Source: CAYLNK01 sp964384675 (GTDB taxonomy: Bacteria > Acidobacteriota > Thermoanaerobaculia > UBA5066). Taken from it: 22,111 bases of DNA. Shown in pieces: positions 6,971-15,994 of this stretch. The notes beneath the pieces were generated by a model. The model had not been told where the DNA came from and did no database searches. It saw only the letters and a list, made by a program, of their open reading frames with translations. Location of the stretch: NCBI GenBank assembly GCA_964384675.1, contig CAYLNK010000078.1, positions 1-22,111 on the forward strand, written 5' to 3'. Position 1 is the first letter of the stretch. The number at the start of each line of letters is the position of its first letter. The position numbers and the translations under genes are program-made.

Positions 6971-7828
6971 CTACCCCCCCGACCGCGCCGAGCTCCCGAC
7001 GTACGGAAACGGCAGGTGCTCCTCCACGATCACGACCGGGAACGCCTTGCGGGCCGAATCGATCAGGTCGGCCGCCGCCTTGACGCTGCGCTCCTCCGCG
7101 AGGAGGAGCCGGAGCGCCGGCGCCGCCTCCTCGAGGGGGATGACCCGCTCCTCGAACCGCTCGTCGACCCGGAAAAGGTGAAAGCCACGGGTCGCCGGGA
7201 GGACGGGCGAGATCTTCCCGGCCTGGAGTCCCCAGACCGCCTTCTCGAAGTCCCGCGGGAGATCGGTCCGCGAGAGGAGCCCGAGGGAGCCTCCCGTCGC
7301 CGCGTTCGGCGCGATCGAGAGGTCCCGGGAGACGTCCACCCAGGCGGCCCCCGCGGCGAGCCGCCGAACGGCCTTGTCGGCATCCTCCCGCGTCTTCAGG
7401 AAGAGCTGCGACAGCCGCACCACGGCCGGCTTCCGGTACCGTTCCGGATGAGCGTCGTACTCGGCCCGCAGCTCCGCGTCGCCGATCTCGCCGATCCGCG
7501 CCAGCCGTCCGATCAGCTCGCGCCGCTTCTCCACCTCCGTCTTCCCCAGGAGCGGCGGGTCGGCGCTCTCGACGGCCCTCGAGAGAAGCAGCTCCTCGAC
7601 GTACTGGTCGAGGAGGCTCGACGCGACCTTCGGCGACACGTCCTTCGGCTCCTCTCGCGCGGCCGCCTTCACGTAGGCGGCGTAGGCCGAGTATTCGACC
7701 GGCCGGTCCCCGATCATCGCCACGACCGACGCCCGCCGCGCGGCCCGCGGCCCTCGGCGGGCGCAGGAGGGGACCGCCAGGGAGGCGAGCGCGAGGAGGA
7801 CGAGGATCCCGCGCCTCACGGCCCTCAC
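6971..7828 (-). CDS. Parvulin-type peptidyl-prolyl isomerase, probable lipoprotein
   Basis: A 285-aa envelope protein expected to catalyse cis-trans isomerisation of prolyl bonds in exported proteins. The start chosen is GTG at 7828-7826, which overlaps the mfd stop (GTGA) and implies translational coupling; the frame is open further upstream but only inside mfd. The N-terminus is basic then hydrophobic (RRGILVLLALASLA), ending in a lipobox-like VPSC with the acceptor at Cys22. Proline at -2 is atypical, so lipidation is probable rather than certain. A SurA-N-like helical region covers about 40-130 and the parvulin domain about 135-225 (VVRLSQLFL, GGSLGLLSRTDLPRDFE, TRGFHLFRV). A second parvulin gene lies next downstream, suggesting paired foldases. 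Confidence 0.87.
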   Translation of the reverse strand: MRAVRRGILVLLALASLAVPSCARRGPRAARRASVVAMIGDRPVEYSAYAAYVKAAAREEPKDVSPKVASSLLDQYVEELLLSRAVESADPPLLGKTEVEKRRELIGRLARIGEIGDAELRAEYDAHPERYRKPAVVRLSQLFLKTREDADKAVRRLAAGAAWVDVSRDLSIAPNAATGGSLGLLSRTDLPRDFEKAVWGLQAGKISPVLPATRGFHLFRVDERFEERVIPLEEAAPALRLLLAEERSVKAAADLIDSARKAFPVVIVEEHLPFPYVGSSARSGG

Positions 7829-10800
7829 AGCCCCGCCAGCCCGAACGGCGCCTTCTCGCCGAGCGCCTGGAACGCGCTCTTCCTCGCGAGCGTGGCGAGG
7901 AAGCGGGCCGCGCGTTCGCACACGGCTGGACCGTCCGCCGGAAGGCCGGCGAAGACCTTCGCCGCGCGGAAGGCGTCCGGCCCCGTGGCCGCGAGCTCGC
8001 CTTTCCGGAGGAGCGAGAGCACGCGCTCGGGGTCGATCTTGTGGTCGGGCTCGAGGGTCGCCGCGAGCTCGTCGCCCCGGCGCTGGAGCGCCCGCACACC
8101 GAGCGCGAGCGCCACCAGCCGGAGGCGCGCCACGTCGAGGAGCCGCTCGAACTCGGGCGGAGGCGCGCCATAGCGGTCCGCCGCGTCGGCCGCCTCGCGC
8201 TCCAGGAGGTCCGGCTCGCGGGCCGCGGCGATCTTCTTGTAGAGAGCCATCCGGAGGCTCTCCTCCACGATCCAGGTGGGCGGGAGCGCCAGCGGCACGC
8301 CCAGCTGCAGGGTCACCTCGCGCGTCTCCTTCACCGGCTCACCCTTCAGCTCCGCCATCGCCTCCTCGAGGAGGTCGACGTACGTCTCGAACCCGACCGA
8401 CTCGATCTGCCCCGACTGCTCGCCGCCCAGCATCGAGCCGGCGCCCCGGATCTCCAGGTCCCGCGCGGCGATCCGGAACCCGGCCCCGAGGTCCGAGAAC
8501 TCCTGGATGGCGCGCAGGCGCCGCCGCGCGTCGTCCGAGAGCGGCATCCCGGGCGGGACGAGGAGCCAGCACGAGGCGGGCTTGTCGCTCCGGCCGACGC
8601 GCCCGCGCAGCTGGTACAGCTGGGCGAGCCCGTACAGGTCGGCGCGGTCGATGATCATCGTGTTGGCCGACGGGATGTCGATGCCGTTCTCGATGATCGT
8701 GGTGGCGAGGAGGAGGTCGGCCGCGCGCGTGGTGAACGCCCGCATGGTCCGCTCCAGCTCCGCCTCCGACATCTGCCCGTGCCCCACCACGACCTTCACG
8801 TCGGGCACCAGCTCCTTCAGCTTCTCCACCCAGAACCCGAGCGACTCCACCCGGTTGTGGACGACGTACACCTGCCCGCCCCGCTCGATCTCCGCCCGGA
8901 TCGCCTCGGCCACGACGGTGTCGTCGGTCGGAACGACGTGGGTGGCGATCGCGAGCCGGTCCTTCGGAGGCGTCTCGATGACCGAGAGGTCGCGGATGCC
9001 GGCGAGCGAGAGGTGAAGCGTGCGCGGGATGGGGGTGGCCGACATCGACAGGACGTCGACGCTCGCCCGCCACTCCTTCATCTTCTCCTTCTGCGCCACG
9101 CCGAACCGCTGCTCCTCGTCGATCACGAGGACGCCGAGGTCCTTGAACTTGACGTCCTTCGAGAGGAGCCGGTGGGTACCGACGACCACGTCCAGCGTTC
9201 CTTCCGTGAGGCGGCGCAGGGTCTCCTTGCGGTCCTCGGCGGAACGGAAGCGGGAGAGCAGCTCGATGGTCACCGGGAAGGCGGCGAAGCGCCGCTTCAG
9301 GGTACGGTAGTGCTGGTCGGCCAGGATCGTCGTCGGGGCCAGCAGCGCGGCCTGCTTGCCGTCCAGGACGCACTTGAAGAGCGCCCGCATCGCGACCTCG
9401 GTCTTGCCGTAGCCGACGTCTCCGCACAGGAGCCGGTCCATCGGCTTCTCCGACTCCATGTCCCGCTTGACGTCGCGGATGGCGGCGAGCTGGTCGGGCG
9501 TCTCGGTGTACTCGAACGCGTCCTCGAACTCCTTCTGCCACGGCGAGTCCTTCGAGAAGGCGTGCCCCGCCGAGGCGGCCCGCCGCGCGTACAGCTTCAG
9601 GAGCTGATCGGCGATGTCCTTGACGGCCTTCTTGACCGACGCCTTCCGCTTCGACCAGCCGAGCCCGCCCAGCTTGTCGAGCGCCGGGGTGACGCCGTCC
9701 CCGCCGCCCGAGTATTTCTGGATCAGGTCGAGCCGCTCGACCGGCACCAGCAGCTTGGCGTCGCCGGCGTAGCGCAGGTCGACCATCTCGCGCAGGACGG
9801 CGCCGTCCTGGATCCGCGCGAGGCCGTGGAAGATGCCGAGGCCGTACTCGCGGTGCACGACCACGTCGCCGGGCTTCAGGTCCCTGAGGTCCGAAAGGAA
9901 CGCCTCCGAGCCGCCGGAGCGGCGGGGTGGGGGCACGCGCGGCTCGCCGAAGAGGTCGCCGGCCGTCAGGAGGAGGAGACCCGCGCCGCGGAACAGGAAC
10001 CCGGATGCCGGGCCGCCGCTCTGCAGGCGGCACGCGCCCGGGAGAAGGGGCGCCTCGACGTCGCCCTCGTCCCCGGCGTGGTCGACCTCGTACTCGGCGA
10101 GGAGCCGCTGGACGTGCTCGCGCGCGCCCTTCACGCCCGCCGTCAGGACGACGGCGAGCCCGTCCCGGCGCGCGCGCTCGATCTCCCGGGCCACGGCGGG
10201 GAGGCGATCCTCGTACGAGGCGACCGACTCGGCGCCGAGCGCGATCGAGTCCGTCCCCGGCACCGCGGGGGCGAGGGCCACGACGGCCCGCGCCGTCACC
10301 GCCTCGCGGAGCGCGTCGGGGTCTCCGGCCAGCCGGACCGGATCGGGCACGACTTTCCCGCCCCGACGGAGCTTCTCGTAGTCGAGCCTCAGCACGTCGG
10401 CGGCCCGGATCAGCTCCTCGGCGACCGTCTCGGTGTCGTCCACGGCGAGGACGAACGACGATGCGTGGTCGAGGACGTGGAGCGCCTGCCGCCCGTCGGC
10501 GAGGAGGGGGAGCAGCTCCTCGAGACCATCGTTCTTCCTCGCCAGGGAGAGGTCTCGCGGCACCGGCGGGTCGTCGTCCGCGGTCCGGCAGTCGGCGAGG
10601 ACCCGCTGCGCGGCCTCGCGCGAGACGCGCGTGTCCGGCGTGGCCGCCATCGGCGGGAGGAGCACCGCCTCGCGGGTGCCGGTGGTGCGCTGGGTGTCGG
10701 GGTCGAAGCTCCGGATCGACTCCACGGTGTCGAACCCGAGCTCGATCCGGATCGGGCCCGGGAGGTGGGGCGGGAAGACGTCGAGGAGCGAACCGCGGAC

Positions 10801-11352
10801 CGCCAGGTCGCCGCACTCCGTCACCAGGTCGACGCGGTTGTAGCCCTCGTCGAGGAGCGCGGAGACGATCCGGGCGGGCGTCGTCTCGTCGCCCCGGGCG
10901 ACTCTCCGACAGCGGGCCCGGAAGGCCTCGGGGGACGGCAGGATCCGGAGCAGGGCGCGCGCCGGCACGACGAGCAGCTCCACGGTCCCTTCGGCGAGCC
11001 GGGCGAGCGAGCCGAACTCCTCGCGGCGGACCTTGAGCGACGGGGCGATCCCCTGGTACGGCGTCAACGCCGGGGCCGGAAAGAGGGCCACGCGCTCGGC
11101 GCCGAAGACCGCGCTCGCGTCCCGGTGGAACGCCAGGGCGTCGCGCTCGTGAGCGAAGACGCAGGCCCATTTCAGGCCGAGCGGCGCCCCGACCGCGCCG
11201 AGCAGGTACGGCGCGAGGCCGGGCGGAGTGCCGACCAGCGATACGGGCCCGGTCGACGTCCCGAGCACCCCTGCCTCGATCCGCCCGAGGAGCCGCTTCA
11301 CGACCGGAGCCGCGCCGAGCGTGGCGACGAGCGGATCGAGGCGGCGCGTCAC
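7825..11352 (-). CDS. mfd: Transcription-repair coupling factor Mfd
   Basis: A 1175-aa DNA translocase that releases RNA polymerase stalled at lesions and recruits UvrA; cytoplasmic. The domains are in the expected order. A UvrB-like module covers about 1-240 (TPYQGIAPS, GDLAVRGSLLDVFPP). The CarD-like RNA polymerase interaction domain is at about 488-545 (LKPGDVVVHREYGLGIFHG). Helicase motor: Q motif near FEYTETPDQLAAI, Walker A GDVGYGKTE with K650, DEEQ box at 745-748, SATPIPRTL at 771-779, then motif VI in QLRGRVGRSD. A TRCF C-terminal domain begins near 1030 (LGVPLALPPTWI). Length is normal (E. coli 1148). The GTG start lies 7 nt after the upstream stop. The 3' end overlaps the parvulin gene by 4 nt. 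Confidence 0.97.
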   Translation of the reverse strand: MTRRLDPLVATLGAAPVVKRLLGRIEAGVLGTSTGPVSLVGTPPGLAPYLLGAVGAPLGLKWACVFAHERDALAFHRDASAVFGAERVALFPAPALTPYQGIAPSLKVRREEFGSLARLAEGTVELLVVPARALLRILPSPEAFRARCRRVARGDETTPARIVSALLDEGYNRVDLVTECGDLAVRGSLLDVFPPHLPGPIRIELGFDTVESIRSFDPDTQRTTGTREAVLLPPMAATPDTRVSREAAQRVLADCRTADDDPPVPRDLSLARKNDGLEELLPLLADGRQALHVLDHASSFVLAVDDTETVAEELIRAADVLRLDYEKLRRGGKVVPDPVRLAGDPDALREAVTARAVVALAPAVPGTDSIALGAESVASYEDRLPAVAREIERARRDGLAVVLTAGVKGAREHVQRLLAEYEVDHAGDEGDVEAPLLPGACRLQSGGPASGFLFRGAGLLLLTAGDLFGEPRVPPPRRSGGSEAFLSDLRDLKPGDVVVHREYGLGIFHGLARIQDGAVLREMVDLRYAGDAKLLVPVERLDLIQKYSGGGDGVTPALDKLGGLGWSKRKASVKKAVKDIADQLLKLYARRAASAGHAFSKDSPWQKEFEDAFEYTETPDQLAAIRDVKRDMESEKPMDRLLCGDVGYGKTEVAMRALFKCVLDGKQAALLAPTTILADQHYRTLKRRFAAFPVTIELLSRFRSAEDRKETLRRLTEGTLDVVVGTHRLLSKDVKFKDLGVLVIDEEQRFGVAQKEKMKEWRASVDVLSMSATPIPRTLHLSLAGIRDLSVIETPPKDRLAIATHVVPTDDTVVAEAIRAEIERGGQVYVVHNRVESLGFWVEKLKELVPDVKVVVGHGQMSEAELERTMRAFTTRAADLLLATTIIENGIDIPSANTMIIDRADLYGLAQLYQLRGRVGRSDKPASCWLLVPPGMPLSDDARRRLRAIQEFSDLGAGFRIAARDLEIRGAGSMLGGEQSGQIESVGFETYVDLLEEAMAELKGEPVKETREVTLQLGVPLALPPTWIVEESLRMALYKKIAAAREPDLLEREAADAADRYGAPPPEFERLLDVARLRLVALALGVRALQRRGDELAATLEPDHKIDPERVLSLLRKGELAATGPDAFRAAKVFAGLPADGPAVCERAARFLATLARKSAFQALGEKAPFGLAGL

Positions 11353-11359
11353 CGTTCCA

Positions 11360-13645
11360 TCATCCCCTCTGTTCGGCCGGTGCCGTCGTCCGGACCGTGT
11401 TCCGCGCGTTGTCCGTGAGGACGGTCACCAGCTCGTACCGGGTCAGGAGGAGCCGCAGGACCTCGGCCCCGATGGCCGCGATCCCGGCGCCGCGCAGACC
11501 GAGAGACGGGATCAGGGCGGCCGCGAGAGCCAGGGCGGTGAACGCCGTCGCCCAAATGGGCCCCAGGGCGCGGCGCGGACGGTCGAGGGCAGCGAGGGCC
11601 GTCTGGTACTGGGCCCGGATACCTCCCACGGCCGCCGCCACGAGGAGGAGCCGGAAGATCCCCACGGTCCCCTCGAAGGGCGCGCCCAGCATCGACATGA
11701 CGATGATCCGCGCCAGGGGCACCAGGATCAGGAGGATGACGATCCAGCCGGCGGCGCTCGTGACCACGGCCCAGTCGATCGCACGCCGCAGCCGCTCGGG
11801 CCGGGTCGCGTTGCGGGCCATCGAGGGGAAGGCCGCCAGCGTGAACGCCGCGCCGATCGTCGCCAGGGTGTCGGTCAGGCGCGCGGCGGCCTGGTAGAGG
11901 CCGATCATGTAGCTCCCGGAAGTCAACGCCAGGACCAGCACCGCCGAGCTCTCGGCCAGGAGGCTGCCGGACGAACGGAGCGCGTGCGGGACGGACTCCG
12001 CGAGGAGGCGTGCGGAGCCGGGCCGCGGCGAGACGTCGTCGAGCCGACCCAGGTCTCCGAGGCGGAGCAGCGCCAGCAGCCCGACCGTGACGGCGGTACC
12101 GGAGGCGGCCAGAATCGGAACGCGGACCAGGTCGTCGGGACCGTGCACGAGCAGGACGACGGCCGTCACGTAGAGCGCCTGCCCGGTGACGGCCGCCGCC
12201 GTGACGTACCGCGTGCGCTCCATCCCGAGGAAGATCCACGCCACGGACACCGCCTGGATGACGAACCCGAGCGAAGCGAAGAGGGCGAGGTCGCGGATCC
12301 CCTGGAAGAGCGCCACGTTGCGGGCCAGCCACCAGACGGACGCGAGGGCCGCGAGCGAGAGGGCGAGCCGCAGCCCCACCACGGCGACGGCGACGCGTCG
12401 GATCGAGCCGGGATCCTGCGAGGCCCGCTGCATGCCGGCCTCGTCGAGGCCGAAGGTCGAGAGGACGCCGGCGCAGAGCGCAACCACCAGAGCGAGCTCG
12501 AGCTGGCCCAGCGCCGACGGCCCCAGGACCCGGGCGAGCCAGACCAGCGAGACCAGGCCCAGGCCCTTGATCACCATCCCGCCGAGCCCGAGCGTGAGCG
12601 TCGCGTCGAGCACGCGCCTCCTCTCGGCGACCCGCAGCGGACCCGACGTCGAGTGGCTCGTCGCCGGCTCGGCTCGCGGCGCCGTCTTCCGGACCACGCC
12701 CAGGGCGAACCCGAGCCCCGAGGCGAGGAAGTACGCGATGTGCAGCGGCGCGGCGCGGATCGCGAAGAGCACGCCCCGCTCGCGGGCGAGGTAGCGCAGG
12801 ACGTCCGACCCCGCCGCCAGGGCGACGAGCAGCGCCGCCAGCGCCACCCACCACCAGAAGCGTCCGAAGCCCACCCCCACGAGGGCGACGAGGAGGAGCC
12901 CCGTGGAGGCGACCCCCAGGCGGTGACGGAGGCCGAGGTTCAGGTCATCCGGCATCTGCCGGGTCTCGAGGATCAGCTCGGTCCACGGAAGCGCCCGGTC
13001 GAGCACGTCGGTCCGGAAGGCGCGGGCCACGTCCCACCGCTTCAGGTGAGCCCCCTGGGCCGTCTTGACGAGGAGGATCCGTCCCCCGGCCGCGAGGATC
13101 CGGTGTCCGAGCTCGACGTCCTCGATCGAGGGCCGGCGGTACCGTTCGGCGTCGAACCCGCCGACCCTTTCGAACGGCTCGCGCCGGACGGCACCGAGCC
13201 CGGCCCAGAACGTCTGGGCCTCCTCGCGCGCGCTCTGATGGACGAAGTGGTGGAGCAGGTTCTTGTACTGCGACGCCAGGTTCGTGCCGGGCGGGAGGTT
13301 GTCGTACGACCCGAACACGGCGGCGACCGGCGCTTCCTCGAGGGCGGACACGAGGAGCGAGAGCGCGTTCGGACGGACGGCGACGTCGGCGTCGACGAAG
13401 ACCACCACGTCGCCTCGGGCGACGGCGACGCCGGCGTTGCGGGCCCCGCCCGGGCCGAGCCTCCCGGGAAGGCAGAGAACCTCCACCCCGCGCGCCCGGG
13501 CGACCTCCTCGGTGGCGTCCGCGCACGGCCCGTCCACCACGACGATCACCTCCGCCGGGCGGAGGATCGACTCGGAGAGCGCCGTCAGGCACTCCGGGAG
13601 GGTTCGGGCCGCGTTCCGGGCCGGGATCACGACGCTGACGATCAT
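11360..13645 (-). CDS. Family 2 glycosyltransferase fused to a Wzx-type polysaccharide flippase
   Basis: A single 761-aa frame combines two activities normally on separate genes. Residues 1 to about 240 are a GT2 (GT-A fold) catalytic domain: SVVIPARNAARTLPECL at the start, GARNAGVAVARGD, the metal-binding D85-A-D87 in VFVDADV, and a later SIEDVELGHR acceptor-loop motif. Hydrophobic helices follow at about 245-285 and 310-326. A polar linker rich in A/P/S/T/E/R lies at about 328-345. From about 348 to 745 there are roughly twelve hydrophobic segments resembling polysaccharide-export (MOP superfamily) flippases (GGMVIKGLGLVSLVWLARVLG, then GLYQAAARLTDTLATIGAAF). It likely adds a sugar to, and moves across the inner membrane, an undecaprenyl- or similar lipid-linked glycan. 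Substrate unknown. No frame break is visible between the halves. Confidence 0.88.
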   Translation of the reverse strand: MIVSVVIPARNAARTLPECLTALSESILRPAEVIVVVDGPCADATEEVARARGVEVLCLPGRLGPGGARNAGVAVARGDVVVFVDADVAVRPNALSLLVSALEEAPVAAVFGSYDNLPPGTNLASQYKNLLHHFVHQSAREEAQTFWAGLGAVRREPFERVGGFDAERYRRPSIEDVELGHRILAAGGRILLVKTAQGAHLKRWDVARAFRTDVLDRALPWTELILETRQMPDDLNLGLRHRLGVASTGLLLVALVGVGFGRFWWWVALAALLVALAAGSDVLRYLARERGVLFAIRAAPLHIAYFLASGLGFALGVVRKTAPRAEPATSHSTSGPLRVAERRRVLDATLTLGLGGMVIKGLGLVSLVWLARVLGPSALGQLELALVVALCAGVLSTFGLDEAGMQRASQDPGSIRRVAVAVVGLRLALSLAALASVWWLARNVALFQGIRDLALFASLGFVIQAVSVAWIFLGMERTRYVTAAAVTGQALYVTAVVLLVHGPDDLVRVPILAASGTAVTVGLLALLRLGDLGRLDDVSPRPGSARLLAESVPHALRSSGSLLAESSAVLVLALTSGSYMIGLYQAAARLTDTLATIGAAFTLAAFPSMARNATRPERLRRAIDWAVVTSAAGWIVILLILVPLARIIVMSMLGAPFEGTVGIFRLLLVAAAVGGIRAQYQTALAALDRPRRALGPIWATAFTALALAAALIPSLGLRGAGIAAIGAEVLRLLLTRYELVTVLTDNARNTVRTTAPAEQRG

Positions 13646-13678
13646 TCTGCGGGTGGGCCTCTGGTAGACGATTCCGCG

Positions 13679-13699
13679 GGGCCCAGGCTGACAGGGCCC
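13679..13699 (-). terminator. Possible weak hairpin between ettA and the glycosyltransferase-flippase gene
   Basis: GGGCCC at 13679-13684 and 13694-13699 can pair as a 6-bp stem with a 9-nt loop. There is no U-tract, so it is at most an attenuator or a Rho-independent-like stem. It matters only because it decides whether ettA and the downstream genes form one operon. Confidence 0.25.
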
Positions 13700-13718
13700 G
13701 GGACCGGTCGGCTCCGGC

Positions 13719-15401
13719 TCAGCCGGTCGTCAGCTTCCTGTACTTGATTCGATGGGGATTGTCGGCTTCGGCGCCGAGCCGCCGGTGCCGGTCCGCCTCG
13801 TAGTCCTGGTAGTTCCCCTCGTACCAGACGGTCTTCGAATCCCCCTCGAAGGCCAGGATGTGAGTCGCCACGCGGTCCAGGAACCACCGGTCGTGGCTGA
13901 TGACGACCGCGCAGCCGCCGAAGCCGAGGAGAGCCTCCTCGAGAGCGCGCAGCGTGTCGACGTCGAGGTCGTTCGTCGGCTCGTCGAGGAGCAGGAGGTT
14001 GCCGCCCTTCTTGAGCGTGCGGGCCAGGTGGAGCCGGTTCATCTCCCCGCCGGACAGATCCTTCACGAGCTTCTGCTGGTCGCCGCCCTTGAAGTTGTAC
14101 ATGGCGCAGAACGCCCGGCTCGGGATCTCCCTCTTGCCGAGGAGGACGAGGTCGTTCCCCTGCGACAGCTCGTCGTGGACGGTCTTCGCGGCGTCGGGCC
14201 GCTCGCGCCCCTGGTCGACGTACGACGGCTCCACGGTCTCGCCCACCTTCAGCACCCCGCCGTCGGGCGTCTCCAGGCCCATGATCATCTTGAACAGCGT
14301 CGTCTTGCCGGCGCCGTTCGGTCCGATGATCCCGACGATCCCGCCCTTGGGCAGGTCGAAGCTCAGGTCGTCGAAGAGGAGCTTCTCCCCGAACGACTTC
14401 TTCACCCCTTCCGCCCGGACGACCACGTCGCCCAGCCGCGGACCGGGCGGGATGTAGATCTCGTTCGTCTCGCCGCGTCCCTCGACGCCGGACTGCTCGA
14501 GGAGCTCCTCGTAGTGCTGGAGCCGGGCCTTGCTCTTGGCCTGCCGGGCGCGGGGCGACATCCGTACCCACTCGAGCTCGTGCTTGAGCGTGCGCTGTCG
14601 GGCGCTCTCGGCCTTCTCCTCTTGCTGGAGGCGGGCCTGCTTCTGCTCGAGCCACGAGGAGTAGTTCCCCTTCCACGGGATCCCGGCGCCCCGGTCGAGC
14701 TCCAGGATCCAGCCGGCGACGTTGTCCAGGAAGTACCGGTCATGGGTGACCGCGACCACGGTGCCGGGATACTCCGCGAGGTGCTGCTCCAGCCAGGCGA
14801 CCGACTCGGCGTCCAGGTGATTGGTCGGCTCGTCGAGGAGGAGGAGATCGGGACGCTCCAGGAGCACCCGGCAGAGCGCGACCCGGCGGCGCTCGCCTCC
14901 CGAGATCTTCGTGACGTCGGCGTCCGGAGCCGGGCAGCGGAGCGCGTCCATCGCCGTCTCCAGGGTCCGGTCGAGCTCCCAGCCGTTGGCCGCGTCGATG
15001 GCGTCCTGCACCTTGCCGTACTCCGCCATCACGCGTTCCATCTCGTCGTCCGGGAGCGCCTCGCCCATCTTCTCGCCCAGCTCGTCGAAGCGGGCCATGA
15101 GCTTCTTGACGGGCTGGACGGCCTCCTCGACGTTCTCGAGGACCGTCTTCTTCGGGTCGAGGTACGGATCCTGGGCGAGGTAGCCGATCCGCGTCCCTTC
15201 GGCCGGGTTCGCCTCGCCGGTGAACTCCTTGTCGACCCCGGCCATGATCCGGAGGACGGTCGATTTGCCGGCGCCGTTGAGGCCGAGGATCCCGATCTTG
15301 GCGCCCGGATAGAAGGAGAGGTAGATGCCCCGGAGGATCTCCCGGTGGGGGGGAACGACCTTCCGGAGGTTCTGCATCGTGAAGATGAACTGGTTTGCCA
15401 T
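13719..15401 (-). CDS. ettA: Energy-dependent translational throttle protein EttA (ABC-F)
   Basis: A soluble ABC-F ATPase, 560 aa (E. coli EttA is about 555), that binds the ribosomal E site and gates the first elongation steps according to the ATP/ADP ratio. Two full nucleotide-binding domains are visible. ABC1 has GLNGAGKST, SGGERRRVAL and LLLLDEPTNHLD. ABC2 has GPNGAGKTT, LSGGEMNRLHLAR and LLLLDEPTNDLD. The arm insertion in ABC1 lies at about 95-145 (KKLMARFDELGEKMGE). The P-site tRNA interaction linker is arginine/lysine-rich (about 245-305, WVRMSPRARQAKSKARL). The family opening ANQFIFTMQNLRKVVPP is intact. It is transcribed away from dps and is first in the minus-strand run toward the flippase and mfd; the 73-nt gap downstream holds a small GGGCCC hairpin. 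Confidence 0.96.
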   Translation of the reverse strand: MANQFIFTMQNLRKVVPPHREILRGIYLSFYPGAKIGILGLNGAGKSTVLRIMAGVDKEFTGEANPAEGTRIGYLAQDPYLDPKKTVLENVEEAVQPVKKLMARFDELGEKMGEALPDDEMERVMAEYGKVQDAIDAANGWELDRTLETAMDALRCPAPDADVTKISGGERRRVALCRVLLERPDLLLLDEPTNHLDAESVAWLEQHLAEYPGTVVAVTHDRYFLDNVAGWILELDRGAGIPWKGNYSSWLEQKQARLQQEEKAESARQRTLKHELEWVRMSPRARQAKSKARLQHYEELLEQSGVEGRGETNEIYIPPGPRLGDVVVRAEGVKKSFGEKLLFDDLSFDLPKGGIVGIIGPNGAGKTTLFKMIMGLETPDGGVLKVGETVEPSYVDQGRERPDAAKTVHDELSQGNDLVLLGKREIPSRAFCAMYNFKGGDQQKLVKDLSGGEMNRLHLARTLKKGGNLLLLDEPTNDLDVDTLRALEEALLGFGGCAVVISHDRWFLDRVATHILAFEGDSKTVWYEGNYQDYEADRHRRLGAEADNPHRIKYRKLTTG

Positions 15402-15428
15402 GGGGCGCGAAGAGTACCAGCGACGGGC

Positions 15429-15456
15429 TTGACTTTCTTTAGACTTGATCTAAATT
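15429..15456 (+). promoter_or_regulatory. dps promoter overlapped by a Fur/PerR-like palindrome
   Basis: A -35 TTGACT (15429-15434) and -10 TAAATT (15451-15456) are 16 bp apart. Inside and overlapping the -10 is the 17-bp palindrome TTTAGACTTGATCTAAA (15438-15454), with perfect 6-bp arms TTTAGA/TCTAAA around 5 bp. The AT-rich arms stand out in this GC-rich DNA and resemble Fur-superfamily operators of the PerR/Irr kind, which commonly control dps. A regulator bound here would occlude RNA polymerase. Transcription would start at about 15463. Confidence 0.72.
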
Positions 15457-15954
15457 ATGTCCATGGCGAAAAAGAACAAGGAAAAAGCCCCCGCAACGGC
15501 CGGCGACGTCGTCTCCACGCTCAACCGCGAACAGGCCAACGCCCTCGTCTCGTACCTCAATTACAAGAAGTACCACTGGCTCACCTTCGGGCCCCTCTTC
15601 CGCGACCTCCACCTCCTGTTCGAGGAGCACGCCACCCTGATCCACGCCATGGTGGACGAGCTGGCCGAGCGGGCGTTGATGCTGGACGGACGGCCCCTGG
15701 CCGATCCAGCCACGTACCTGCCCGCCGCCACGGTGACGCCCTCGAGCGGCGCCCGGAGCGTCGAGGAGATGCTCGAGGAGGCGATCGCGAACCACGACGT
15801 GGTGATCCGCGAGATGCACGCCGACGCGGACCTCGCGGGGAAGGCGGGCGACATCGGCACCGCCGACCTCTACACGCGGCTCGTCCAGACCCACCAGAAG
15901 CAGCGGTGGTTCCTGAAGGAGATCCTCCGGAAGAAGGACGGCCTCGTGCGGTAG
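15457..15954 (+). CDS. dps: Dps-family DNA-protecting ferritin-like protein
   Basis: A 12-subunit mini-ferritin that oxidises iron with peroxide, stores it and shields DNA. 165 aa from the ATG at 15457. The ferroxidase ligands fit the Dps spacing: H40 (YHW), H52, E56 (glutamate where E. coli has Asp), D67 and E71, within YHWLTFGPLFRDLHLLFEEH and VDELAERALMLDGRP. The lysine-rich start (MAKKNKEK) could bind DNA. A second in-frame ATG at 15463 coincides with the predicted transcription start, and there is no ribosome site ahead of either ATG, so the message may be leaderless. A Fur/PerR-like palindrome overlaps the promoter. The peptide-binding protein gene begins 40 nt downstream and may be cotranscribed. 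Confidence 0.93.
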   Translation: MSMAKKNKEKAPATAGDVVSTLNREQANALVSYLNYKKYHWLTFGPLFRDLHLLFEEHATLIHAMVDELAERALMLDGRPLADPATYLPAATVTPSSGARSVEEMLEEAIANHDVVIREMHADADLAGKAGDIGTADLYTRLVQTHQKQRWFLKEILRKKDGLVR

Positions 15955-15994
15955 AAGCCCGCCACGCGCCCGCCGGGGGAGAGAATCGGGCGCC

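Noticed and set aside
8041..11418. 1125-residue open frame on the plus strand opposite mfd
   Set aside because: No domain or ribosome site; its composition (many R, G, H, D, V in low-complexity runs) mirrors the codon pattern of mfd on the other strand.
13679..13699. Strong intrinsic terminator after ettA
   Set aside because: The stem is only 6 bp with a 9-nt loop and no T-run, so it is listed only as a weak hairpin.
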